In this document: in pieces, positions 1 through 7,464 of the stretch
Numbering within the stretch: the stretch's first letter is position 1
Layout: every line of letters starts with the position of its first letter
Assembly: GCA_027622275.1 (NCBI GenBank)
Contig: JAQBZB010000047.1
Coordinates: forward strand, 1 to 40,980
Direction of reading: 5' to 3'
DNA: 40,980 nt
DNA from: Planctomycetota bacterium
Lineage (GTDB): Bacteria > Planctomycetota > Planctomycetia > Pirellulales > Pirellulaceae
Translations under genes and position numbers: made by a program
The notes under the pieces: generated by a model
Told to the model about the DNA's origin: nothing
Seen by the model: the letters and a program-made list of their open reading frames with translations, nothing else
Database searches by the model: none

Positions 1-111
1 ACGGTTTGTAAGTTCGACGCGTCACCGCCGCCAGTCGGTACGAAGTTGCGTCGCACGCCATTCGCTGCTAACGACGTTATTCAACTTCAGCAAGGAGGCT
101 GGCCCCAATGA
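1..111 (+). CDS. Possible 3' end of a gene entering from the left edge
   Basis: Frame 1 is open from the first base to a TGA at 109-111 and would encode the last 36 residues of a protein ending in GGWPQ. I do not recognise it. The TGA overlaps an ATG at 108 (ATGA), which has a good AAGGAGG at 92-98 and opens a 20-codon frame ending at 170. Because an open frame this short occurs by chance and the neighbouring frame is also open, this is only a possibility. Confidence 0.2.
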   Translation, partial: TVCKFDASPPPVGTKLRRTPFAANDVIQLQQGGWPQ

Positions 112-220
112 TCACACCCAACGCCACCCGAAATTGCCCGCAAATGTCGAACGTGACCTGCGGAAAATAAGATCTAAGGTTGGTTTGAGCCTTGTTGTTG
201 TTGGATATTCTGAAAAAACG

Positions 221-2449
221 TCAATCGATATAAATAAACTCGTTGGAATTCAACAACACATGGCACAACGACGCCAGCGCGAGGAATTCCGAGTCGTCCC
301 CCAACCTCGCTCGTTGCGCGGCGATATGTTTTATGGTGAGAGCTTCTTCCGTCTCGTCAGGCTCCCGTCCCAATGCAAAACGCCACGCTTGTTGAACCTG
401 CTCCGTCAGGTCTTCCGCGGCAACCGCCACGACGCGGCGAGCCAGTGCTTCGCTTCGCACATGAACGAACGAATTGTTTAATAGCGCTAATGCCTGAGTC
501 GGCGAGGTCGTGACATCTCGCTGGCCGCAGGGCAGGGTCGTGTCAGCAAAGTCGAACGTCGTCATCAGCGGCGGCAACAAGCCGCGCTTGCTGTAGATGT
601 AGAGACTGCGTCGCAGCTGGTCTTGTTCGCTCGAAGCTTCCCAGGCCGATGATTTACGCGACAACCCTTCGAGTGCTTCCTCGCTAATCGTGGGCTTGAA
701 ACTCGGACCACCGAGCTGCAGATCGATCTCTCCGGATGCCGCCAACATCGCGTCGCGCAAGGCCTCGGCGTCCAAGCGGCGGCGATTGGCTCGCCACCAC
801 AGCAGATTCGTGGAATCACGTCCGCCGTAGGCTTCGTATTTCGGATGCAGCGATGATTGCCGGTAGGTGCTCGACATGAGAATCAGCTTGTGCATCCGCT
901 TGATCTTCCAGCCGCCAGCGACAAAATCGGTGGACAACCAATCGAGCAGTTGGGGGTGGGTGGGCAAGTCGCCTTTGAACCCAAAATTGTTCGGCGAACG
1001 AACGAGCCCTTCGCCGAAGTGATGTTGCCACAAACGATTCACGAAGACGCGCGCCGTCAGCGGATTCGCCGGATCGGTGATCCAACGTGCCAGTTGCAGT
1101 CGCCGCTGCGTTGTCTTGAAGCCTTCGCCGGGCAACTCGAATTCGCGATGAATGGCCGGAATGGTCGCCAGATGCGCCGGCGCGACTTCGCCGAGTGGAT
1201 GTTTGGGATCGCCCTTTTTCAACAAATGCAAGGGCTTTGGATTCGCCGATAAGTCTGTCCAGCCGAACACATTCTCGAATCCCAGCTCGTCTTTCGACGG
1301 ACCGCCGAGCAATTCGCGATCGCGCGGTTCGATCGCCCCCGGCCAAAACGCCGCCGCCATGCGGTAGTAATCCAATTGCAGGATTGGATCAAACTTGTGA
1401 TCGTGACAGCGGGCGCATTTTACCGTCAGCCCTAGAAACGCCGACGACGTCACATGGACCATGTCCTCGAGCCGCTCATATTTGTATTCGTGCGGATCAT
1501 TCGGCTCGTCGTTCCACGTGCCGAGTCTCAGGAAGCCGGTCGCGACGACCGACTGCTCGCTGCGATCGGCGATCTCGTCGCCAGCCAGCTGTTCGATGAC
1601 GAAGCGATCGTACGGCTTGTCGTCGTTCAACGATTGCACAACCCAATCGCGATAGCGCCACGCGTAGGGCATCTCCTGATCCCGTTCGTAGCCGTACGTT
1701 TCGGCGAAGCGCACCAGATCGAGCCAATATCGCGCCCACCGCTCGCCATAATGCGGCGAGGCGAGTAACTGGTCGACGACGCGTTCCCAGGCCTCGGGCG
1801 ATTCGTCCGCCAGGAACGTGGACGTCTGTTCAACCGTCGGCGGCAAACCGATCACATCGAAATAGAGACGACACACTAGCGCTGGCCGATCCGCCAGCGG
1901 TGCGGATTCCATGTCTTCCGCTTCCAAGCGAGCGAGTATGAATGCATCGATCGGATTCGCCACTCGTTCGCTGTTCTTCGGTTCGGGCACCGGCGGCGAT
2001 ACGACTGGCTGCAGCGACCACCAGTCGCGCCCGCCATGAACGTCGCTCGTTGCTTCGAACCAATCGAGAACGCGACCTTCGGGCCAATCGGCACCGGAAG
2101 CGATCCATGCTGTAAGCAACTCGATCTCAGCGTCCGGCAACTTCTGCGACTTGCCTTGTTTCACGGGAGGCATCTCGCCGCTCGTGATCCGTTCGATCAG
2201 CAAGCTCTTGTCGATCCGACCTGGCTCGATCACCGCGCCGCTGTCGCCCCCGGCGTGTGCTTTCGGGCGACTCGTAAGCTCCAAGCCGCCAGCGACTTCA
2301 CGATCGTTGTGGCACTCCAAACACCGTTTGACCAGGAGCGGAGCGATTTCTCGTTCAAAGTCAGGTGCTGCGGTCGCCGAACCGCAAATTGAGGCGGCGG
2401 CGAGGGCAACGAGCGAAGATAGCCGATAAAAGGTCATGGTCTTGAGCAT
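221..2449 (-). CDS. Planctomycete cytochrome C / DUF1549 / DUF1553 protein
   Basis: Secreted protein of about 742 residues with the classic planctomycete order. A signal peptide (residues 1-28, ending GSATA) comes first. A PSCyt1-type haem site CLECH lies at 43-47, followed by a DUF1549 (PSCyt2) domain with a second CxxCH (CARCH), and a C-terminal DUF1553 (PSD1) domain ending in the typical LLNSNEF. The frame is open back to 2650, but the upstream part is only translation of the 59-bp palindrome and lacks a signal sequence, so I start at the ATG at 2449. An ATG at 2437 is an alternative. The family has no proven reaction; c-type haem binding and an extracytoplasmic place are expected. Such proteins usually share an operon with a DUF1501 protein, but here the DUF1501 gene is divergent. 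Confidence 0.9.
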   Translation of the reverse strand: MLKTMTFYRLSSLVALAAASICGSATAAPDFEREIAPLLVKRCLECHNDREVAGGLELTSRPKAHAGGDSGAVIEPGRIDKSLLIERITSGEMPPVKQGKSQKLPDAEIELLTAWIASGADWPEGRVLDWFEATSDVHGGRDWWSLQPVVSPPVPEPKNSERVANPIDAFILARLEAEDMESAPLADRPALVCRLYFDVIGLPPTVEQTSTFLADESPEAWERVVDQLLASPHYGERWARYWLDLVRFAETYGYERDQEMPYAWRYRDWVVQSLNDDKPYDRFVIEQLAGDEIADRSEQSVVATGFLRLGTWNDEPNDPHEYKYERLEDMVHVTSSAFLGLTVKCARCHDHKFDPILQLDYYRMAAAFWPGAIEPRDRELLGGPSKDELGFENVFGWTDLSANPKPLHLLKKGDPKHPLGEVAPAHLATIPAIHREFELPGEGFKTTQRRLQLARWITDPANPLTARVFVNRLWQHHFGEGLVRSPNNFGFKGDLPTHPQLLDWLSTDFVAGGWKIKRMHKLILMSSTYRQSSLHPKYEAYGGRDSTNLLWWRANRRRLDAEALRDAMLAASGEIDLQLGGPSFKPTISEEALEGLSRKSSAWEASSEQDQLRRSLYIYSKRGLLPPLMTTFDFADTTLPCGQRDVTTSPTQALALLNNSFVHVRSEALARRVVAVAAEDLTEQVQQAWRFALGREPDETEEALTIKHIAAQRARLGDDSEFLALASLCHVLLNSNEFIYID

Positions 2450-2456
2450 CTCACCT

Positions 2457-2515
2457 GTACGATGGCCTTCCAAGGCCGTCGATCGCCTCACGACGGCCTT
2501 GGAAGGCCATCGTAC
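2457..2515. repeat. 59-bp palindromic repeat, copy 1
   Basis: Two 25-base arms, perfectly complementary, starting GTACGATGGCCTTCC, enclose a 9-base loop ATCGCCTCA. Copies of the same length lie at 34988-35046 and 35896-35954. This copy sits between the divergent DUF1549 and DUF1501 genes, 8 bases upstream of the DUF1549 start, so it would form part of that gene's leader. It resembles REP or MITE-like elements; no terminal duplication is obvious. Confidence 0.92.
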
Positions 2516-2561
2516 ATACGCATCCGCGAGCAATATAGCTCTTAGCTTACGATAAACAGGC

Positions 2562-2591
2562 TTGTGACGCATCAGTCTGCGTCGATAGAAT
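2562..2591 (+). promoter_or_regulatory. Candidate sigma-70 promoter for the DUF1501 gene
   Basis: TTGTGA (2562-2567), an 18-base spacer and TAGAAT (2586-2591) lie about 70 bases before the TTG start at 2663. This is a motif match only. Confidence 0.35.
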
Positions 2592-2662
2592 AATTTGCGG
2601 CGAAAAGCGGCGGGAACAGCCCGACCGCTCGCCGCGTCAAATTGGTTCAAAGGAGAACTCCC

Positions 2663-4033
2663 TTGCTAACGATTCTCGGACAGGCGGATAAGAAGCCCGG
2701 TTTTTGCGATCGATTCTCGCGACGCGGATTCTTGCAGATCGGCGGCGCTGCGATGGGCGGACTGGCGCTGAACGAGATCCTGCAAATGGAAGCCGAAGCC
2801 GGGATCGGCAGCTCGCACAAAGCGATCATCAATATCTATTTGCCGGGCGGCCCGTCGCATCTCGACATGTGGGATTTGAAGCCGAACGCGCCGACCGAGA
2901 TCCGCGGCGAGTTTGATCCGATCGCGACCAATGTTCCCGGCATCGAGTTTTGCGAGTTGTTTCCCAACCTCGCCAAGATCGCCGACAAGTTCGCGATCAT
3001 TCGCTCGTTGAGCGATTCCGATGGCCGACACGATTGTTATCAATGCATGACCGGCAGGCGCTTTGGCGAGCGCGGGCCGAGCGGTGGCTGGCCATCGGGG
3101 GGAGCTTGGGTCTCGCGGTTGGCGGGTCCGGCGAATAAAGCGATTCCGCCGAATTTGGCGATGATGTACGCGACGGGAAATCGAACCTGGGGCGAGCCCG
3201 GCGTGGCCGGCTTCCTCGGGCCGATGCACAACCCGTTTAATCTGGTCGGTCGCAAGGCTCGCGAGAAATCTGACAACATGGTCTTGCAAGGAATTACGTT
3301 GGAGCGGCTGCAAGACCGCGACCAATTGCGCGCCGCCGTCGACAATTTCAGACGCGACGTCGATGCGACCGCGCGGATGGAGAGCGTCGATGCTTACTTG
3401 GGACAGGCGCTCGACATCCTGACCGATTCCAAGTTGGGCGACGCGCTCGACTTGTCCAAAGAAGATCCCCGCATCGTCGAACGTTACGGCAAAAGCGACG
3501 AGAAGTTCCAACGTGACGGCGCGCCGAAGATGATCGAAAACTTCTGCATCGCGCGGCGGTTGGTGGAAGCTGGCGCTCGCTACGTGGCGTTGAATTACAG
3601 CCGCTGGGATTGGCACGGCGGCGACGGCATGAACTACCCGCGGTCGCGCGAAGAGTTCCCGCTGCTGGACCAAGGCCTCTCGGCGCTGATCACCGATCTG
3701 CACGAGCGAGGCTTGGACAAGCATGTATCTGTCGTGATGTGGGGCGAGTTCGGTCGCACGCCAAAAATCAACCAGAACAACAGCCGCGATCATTGGCCGC
3801 AAGCGAACGCGGCGATTCTGGCAGGCGGCGGAATGCAAACTGGCCAGGTCATCGGCGAGACGAACAAGTTCGGCGAGGTACCTGCGAAGCGGCCCGTGAA
3901 GTTCCAAGAAGTGTTCGCAACGCTCTATCACAAGCTGGGCATCGATGCGCACCGAGATCGACTGTTCGATGGCTCCGGCACACCTCGCTATCCGGTTGAT
4001 TCAGGAGTCGAACCGATTCACGAGTTGATTTAG
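2663..4033 (+). CDS. DUF1501 domain protein
   Basis: A protein of about 456 residues of the DUF1501 family (alkaline-phosphatase/sulfatase-like fold, function unknown). A Tat-like signal SRRGFLQIG lies near the N terminus. The family hallmarks follow: INIYLPGGPSHLDMWD (PGGPSH segment), then WHGGDGMNYP and GEFGRTPKIN, and a late NSRDHWPQAN. The frame runs back to a TTG at 2642, but an AGGAG at 2651-2655 is correctly spaced for the TTG at 2663, so I choose that start. It is divergent from the DUF1549/DUF1553 gene, with 213 bases between starts. The two probably act together outside the cytoplasm, as their families do when co-transcribed; this is inference. Confidence 0.9.
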   Translation: MLTILGQADKKPGFCDRFSRRGFLQIGGAAMGGLALNEILQMEAEAGIGSSHKAIINIYLPGGPSHLDMWDLKPNAPTEIRGEFDPIATNVPGIEFCELFPNLAKIADKFAIIRSLSDSDGRHDCYQCMTGRRFGERGPSGGWPSGGAWVSRLAGPANKAIPPNLAMMYATGNRTWGEPGVAGFLGPMHNPFNLVGRKAREKSDNMVLQGITLERLQDRDQLRAAVDNFRRDVDATARMESVDAYLGQALDILTDSKLGDALDLSKEDPRIVERYGKSDEKFQRDGAPKMIENFCIARRLVEAGARYVALNYSRWDWHGGDGMNYPRSREEFPLLDQGLSALITDLHERGLDKHVSVVMWGEFGRTPKINQNNSRDHWPQANAAILAGGGMQTGQVIGETNKFGEVPAKRPVKFQEVFATLYHKLGIDAHRDRLFDGSGTPRYPVDSGVEPIHELI

Positions 4034-4046
4034 GGCAAGTGGCAGA

Positions 4047-4086
4047 AGGTTTTGGGAGGGCGAAGCAGGTTTTGGGAGGGCGAAGC
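4047..4086. repeat. Tandem duplication of a 20-bp unit
   Basis: The unit AGGTTTTGGGAGGGCGAAGC occurs twice head to tail (4047-4066, 4067-4086) just after the DUF1501 stop. The second unit runs into CTCCCGCTGAGCC, a sequence family that recurs inside the palindrome at 24384-24480. Confidence 0.85.
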
Positions 4087-4107
4087 TCCCGCTGAGCCGG
4101 TGCGGCT
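4074..4107. terminator. Candidate hairpins between converging genes
   Basis: GGGAG (4074-4078) pairs with CTCCC (4086-4090), and AGCCG (4095-4099) pairs with CGGCT (4103-4107) around GTG. They lie between the DUF1501 stop (4033) and the end of the kinase gene (4106). No T-tract follows, so termination is uncertain. Confidence 0.3.
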
Positions 4108-5269
4108 AGCAAGTACCAAACGGGTCCGTGCTGTCGTAACCTTCTTGGCGTTCAGCCTCTTCGAGTTCCTTCAGCTCTTCCAGCCACAGCCGAATTTCGT
4201 TGCCGTACTCGACCGAGAGATCCCCTTTGACCAGCTGGCGATGGAACGCGGCAGCCCCTTCCTTGAGCAAATCGGCCGCCTCGGCACTTGCGAAGCGTAG
4301 CATGGGATCGGGCGCGATCATGCCGCGACAGAAGTTCATCAGCAACTCGTTGACGGTGACATCTTTCGGCAGCATGTCGACCATCGTGTTGGGCAACGCA
4401 CGCTTGGCTTCGAGTAACTCGCGGCAGTTCTTGCAGGCAGCAAAGAGCGGACGCCCGGCAAGCAGTTCGATGAGCACGTAACCGAGCGAAGCCAAGTCGC
4501 TGCGGGGTGTGCAATCGTTCCCTTCCAATACTTCCGGTGCGGCGTAAGCTGGCGTGCAAGTACGCGTTGGCGGCGGGTCCGACAAATCAAACGCCGAACC
4601 GAAATCGATGATCTTCGCGTGCCCCGTTCGTTTGAGCATCACGTTGGAAGGCTTCATGTCGCCATGCACGAGTTCTTCGCGGTGCAAAGCGGCAAGCGCC
4701 GCAAGACAGTCACGAACGATGGCGACGGCGACGCCTGGCTGGACGCGCGGATGAACCGGTCCCTTCGTGACGATGACTCGATTCAGATACCCCCAGCGGC
4801 GATTGCTCACTCGGCTACGGATCCGTTGCAGCATTCCCGGCACGAGCAATTGTTGGAGGTCGTAACCGTCGACCCACTCCATGACCATCATGCGAATGCG
4901 ATTGCGATCGACGAAGTTGTCGACATCGAGCAAGTTGTCATGTTGAATCTGTGCGACCGACGAGGCGACGCGAGCGATCCGTTGCATGGCTTCGTCGTAG
5001 GCTCGCGCGGTCTCGAATCTCTCGGGCGAGAAAATCTTCAGCGCGACCGGCAGCGTAAACCCGTCCGCGCCTCGCTGCTCCGTGAGATAAACGATGCCTT
5101 GTCCGCCCCTGCCGAGCAATCGTTGCAGGCGAAGGTGCGTGGTCCAACTCAAGCGCTGTTCGGCCACAATGGTGGAGTAGCGGCCGACGAGTTCGTTCGA
5201 CTTCACGTTGCGCGTGTTTCCGCCACGAGTTTGTGTGACGTTGACATCCTGCATCGTCGTGGTGAGCAT
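4106..5269 (-). CDS. Serine/threonine protein kinase, HGD (non-RD) type
   Basis: A 387-residue protein kinase. Visible landmarks are the glycine loop GRGGQG (53-58), the ATP-binding lysine in VALK (K78), the catalytic loop HGDMKPSN (202-209), DFG (222-224) and APE (244-246). The Arg before the catalytic Asp (HRD) is Gly, so it is a non-RD kinase and may not need activation-loop phosphorylation. I see no transmembrane segment or extracellular sensor, unlike many planctomycete kinases, so it should be cytosolic; its substrate is unknown. The frame is open back to 5554, but that would overlap the next gene. The ATG at 5269 has an AAGGAGG about 10 bases upstream and is chosen. Confidence 0.9.
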   Translation of the reverse strand: MLTTTMQDVNVTQTRGGNTRNVKSNELVGRYSTIVAEQRLSWTTHLRLQRLLGRGGQGIVYLTEQRGADGFTLPVALKIFSPERFETARAYDEAMQRIARVASSVAQIQHDNLLDVDNFVDRNRIRMMVMEWVDGYDLQQLLVPGMLQRIRSRVSNRRWGYLNRVIVTKGPVHPRVQPGVAVAIVRDCLAALAALHREELVHGDMKPSNVMLKRTGHAKIIDFGSAFDLSDPPPTRTCTPAYAAPEVLEGNDCTPRSDLASLGYVLIELLAGRPLFAACKNCRELLEAKRALPNTMVDMLPKDVTVNELLMNFCRGMIAPDPMLRFASAEAADLLKEGAAAFHRQLVKGDLSVEYGNEIRLWLEELKELEEAERQEGYDSTDPFGTC

Positions 5270-5382
5270 TTTTGGTTCGCCTCCTTCAGCTACACCACGC
5301 GCCACCAAACTAAACGACGAACTCAAGGCGGGTAATCTAGCAGTAGTTCGGTGCCATATTACCGCGAGCTGCTCTGGTGCGT

Positions 5383-6348
5383 CTAGTCGGATGACGGTCG
5401 AGGGAACCCAAGTTCCTTGTCGACGACGTTGCGAAGTCGCTCGCCACGTAGATAACGCTTCAGGTTGTCGCAGAAAAGTTCGGTCGCATCGTCGGCGCGT
5501 TTCGCCGATTGCGCGCCCACGTGGGGGGTGATGATCACGTTGGACATTTCCCACAGGGGGCTAGCTTCGGGCAGCGGTTCGACTTCGGTCACGTCCACGC
5601 CCGCCGCGGAGAGCTGACCGGATTCCAAAGCGTCAACCAAGGCCGCTTCGTCGACAACCGGACCACGAGCGACATTGATCAAGATCGCTCCAGGTTTCAT
5701 TTTGGCGAAGGCGGCGGAATCGATCATGTGATGCGTCTGCGAGTTGAGCGGCACGCACAAGATGGCGATATCAACCTGTGATAGCACTTCGTGGAGTTGG
5801 TCCGCGGGTTGCAGGGCTGCAACGTGACCGGGCTTATCGTGTGGAAACATGTCGGTCGCGAGGATTCGCACTCGTAGCGGAGCCAGGACTTCCGCGATCC
5901 GTCGACCGTTGCCGCCGAGTCCGATGATGCCGACCGTCTTACCGTGCAAATCACCAGTCGGACGGCGTGTGAAGTCTTTTGCCTGCTGTTGGCAAAAGAA
6001 TGTCGGAAGTCCGCGAAGCAAGCCCAACAGCAGGGCCAGCGTTTGCTCGGCGACTGGATCGGCGAACAAGCCTGACGCGCTCGTCACGAGGACGTCGGAA
6101 GCGATGACGGCGGGAACGAGGCAGTGGTCCATGCCAGCCGCGGACGACTGAATCCACTGGAGCCGCCCCTGGGCGACGACGTCCTCCCACGGCACGGGAA
6201 CCTTGGCGTGTCCACAGAATATGTCGGCGGACGGCAGCAGTTCGGCGATTCGTTCCTGCCCAGCGTCCACCACCTCGATGTCAGACGAAACCGCCGCGAT
6301 CTGGTCGCGATGACGCTGTTCGACCGGATAACAAAGCACGACTCTCAT
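5383..6348 (-). CDS. D-2-hydroxyacid dehydrogenase
   Basis: A 321-residue NAD(P)-dependent dehydrogenase of the D-isomer 2-hydroxyacid family, which interconverts 2-oxoacids and D-2-hydroxyacids in the cytosol. The Rossmann motif GLGGNG is at 143-148. The catalytic set is Arg228 (NVARGP), Glu257 (VEP) and His276 (ITPHVG). The exact substrate cannot be read from the sequence. I use the ATG at 6348 because the protein then starts directly at the first beta strand (MRVVLCYP). A GTG at 6375 in the same frame is the alternative; neither has a strong Shine-Dalgarno. It is followed by the kinase gene on the same strand after 113 bases. Confidence 0.88.
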   Translation of the reverse strand: MRVVLCYPVEQRHRDQIAAVSSDIEVVDAGQERIAELLPSADIFCGHAKVPVPWEDVVAQGRLQWIQSSAAGMDHCLVPAVIASDVLVTSASGLFADPVAEQTLALLLGLLRGLPTFFCQQQAKDFTRRPTGDLHGKTVGIIGLGGNGRRIAEVLAPLRVRILATDMFPHDKPGHVAALQPADQLHEVLSQVDIAILCVPLNSQTHHMIDSAAFAKMKPGAILINVARGPVVDEAALVDALESGQLSAAGVDVTEVEPLPEASPLWEMSNVIITPHVGAQSAKRADDATELFCDNLKRYLRGERLRNVVDKELGFPRPSSD

Positions 6349-6516
6349 CTCGGAAATCGTAGCAACGAGATTCACGTCAGCCTATGGGGCTGGGGAACCT
6401 CAACGATTTCCCCTCTTGCCCGTTGGCGATTCCGATGAACTGGACAATAATAGGAGGCAGTTAAAGTAGGCCGCAATAGACGGCTTCGCGCTTACCAGCA
6501 TCGACCGCTGCCCACC

Positions 6517-7464
6517 TTGCTCTGCATCTCGTGTTATTTGTTAGGAGACATCGCGCTGTCTGCTTCACCTCGTCAACTCGGTACGGCTGCACTCGTCGCA
6601 TTGATCGCGCTGCGCATCGGGATCGGCTTCCACTTCTTCACCGAAGGGACTGACAAGCTACAGAAGCCCGGCTGGACTTCCGCCGGTTTTCTCGGGAACG
6701 CCAAGGGGCAGTTCGCCGATTCGTTTCACAACATGGTTTGGGATGCGGATGGATTGGCTCGTTTGGACCTCGACGAAACCAAACGACTTTGGGACCACTT
6801 CCGCGAGCGGGTCGTCCGCATCTACGCCTTTGACGATTCTCAAACCAAGCAAGCCGAAACCGCCTTCAAGCGACGCTTGAACCAACTCGAAGCGCATTTT
6901 GCGGAGAACCGCCGTGAGATCGAAGAGTACCGGCTCGGCATTACCCGGCGTGACTCTTATCGCAACCAAAAGGATCGTGTTCAGGTCGCGTCGTTGAGCG
7001 GCCAACTCGGCAGCATCGAGAGTGATCTCAAATCGCAACGCTCCAAGATCATCGGTCCGATCGACCAGATTTGGCAAGGCTACGAAGCAGAACTGAACAC
7101 CTTGGCGACCGAAGGTCAGCGCCATCACGGTCCCATCTCGCTCGATCATCCCTGGCGACGGACGCTGGATTCTCGCACCATCGACAAGATCATCCCGTAC
7201 TTCGATCTCACGCTCGGGATGCTGTTAATGCTGGGCTTGTTTACACGGACGGCAGCGACGGCAGCTGGTTTGTTTCTGTGCAGCGTGATCGTCTCTCAAT
7301 GGCCCGGAACTCCCGGTGCCGTGCCAGTCTGGCCGCAACTGATCGAAGCCTTAGCGTTGTTCGTTATCGCCGCGACCGCGTCGGGTCGCGCCGCCGGAGT
7401 CGACTTCTTCGTCCGACTCCTTCGTGCGTGGTGCTGTCCCGCAAAGCAAGGAACACAATCATGA
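6517..7464 (+). CDS. DoxX-family membrane protein with long inserted helical region
   Basis: A protein of about 315 residues. One hydrophobic helix near residues 20-40 contains the DoxX-like LRIGIGFHFFTEGTDKL stretch. Then comes a charged, probably alpha-helical/coiled region of about 170 residues, and then three hydrophobic helices (about 225-300). DoxX proteins are small four-helix membrane proteins of the quinone-reducing/sulfur-oxidising type; the insert between helices 1 and 2 is unusual. The start is unclear. TTG at 6517 is the first usable codon, but an AGGAG at 6543-6547 is best spaced for a CTG at 6556. Its stop overlaps the next ATG by 4 bases (ATGA at 7461-7464), so translation is probably coupled to the oxidoreductase, for which it might accept electrons. 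Confidence 0.8.
   Translation: MLCISCYLLGDIALSASPRQLGTAALVALIALRIGIGFHFFTEGTDKLQKPGWTSAGFLGNAKGQFADSFHNMVWDADGLARLDLDETKRLWDHFRERVVRIYAFDDSQTKQAETAFKRRLNQLEAHFAENRREIEEYRLGITRRDSYRNQKDRVQVASLSGQLGSIESDLKSQRSKIIGPIDQIWQGYEAELNTLATEGQRHHGPISLDHPWRRTLDSRTIDKIIPYFDLTLGMLLMLGLFTRTAATAAGLFLCSVIVSQWPGTPGAVPVWPQLIEALALFVIAATASGRAAGVDFFVRLLRAWCCPAKQGTQS

Noticed and set aside
134-481. Plus-strand open frame of 115 codons at the left edge
   Set aside because: It lies mostly antisense to the 3' end of the DUF1549/DUF1553 gene, has no ribosome site, and its composition is that of a shadow frame.
2666-3952. Minus-strand open frame of 428 codons
   Set aside because: It is fully antisense to the DUF1501 gene, whose family motifs are clear; the translation has no recognisable domain.
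5270-5554. N-terminal extension of the kinase gene
   Set aside because: It would overlap the dehydrogenase gene, and the ribosome site at the ATG at 5269 is much better.
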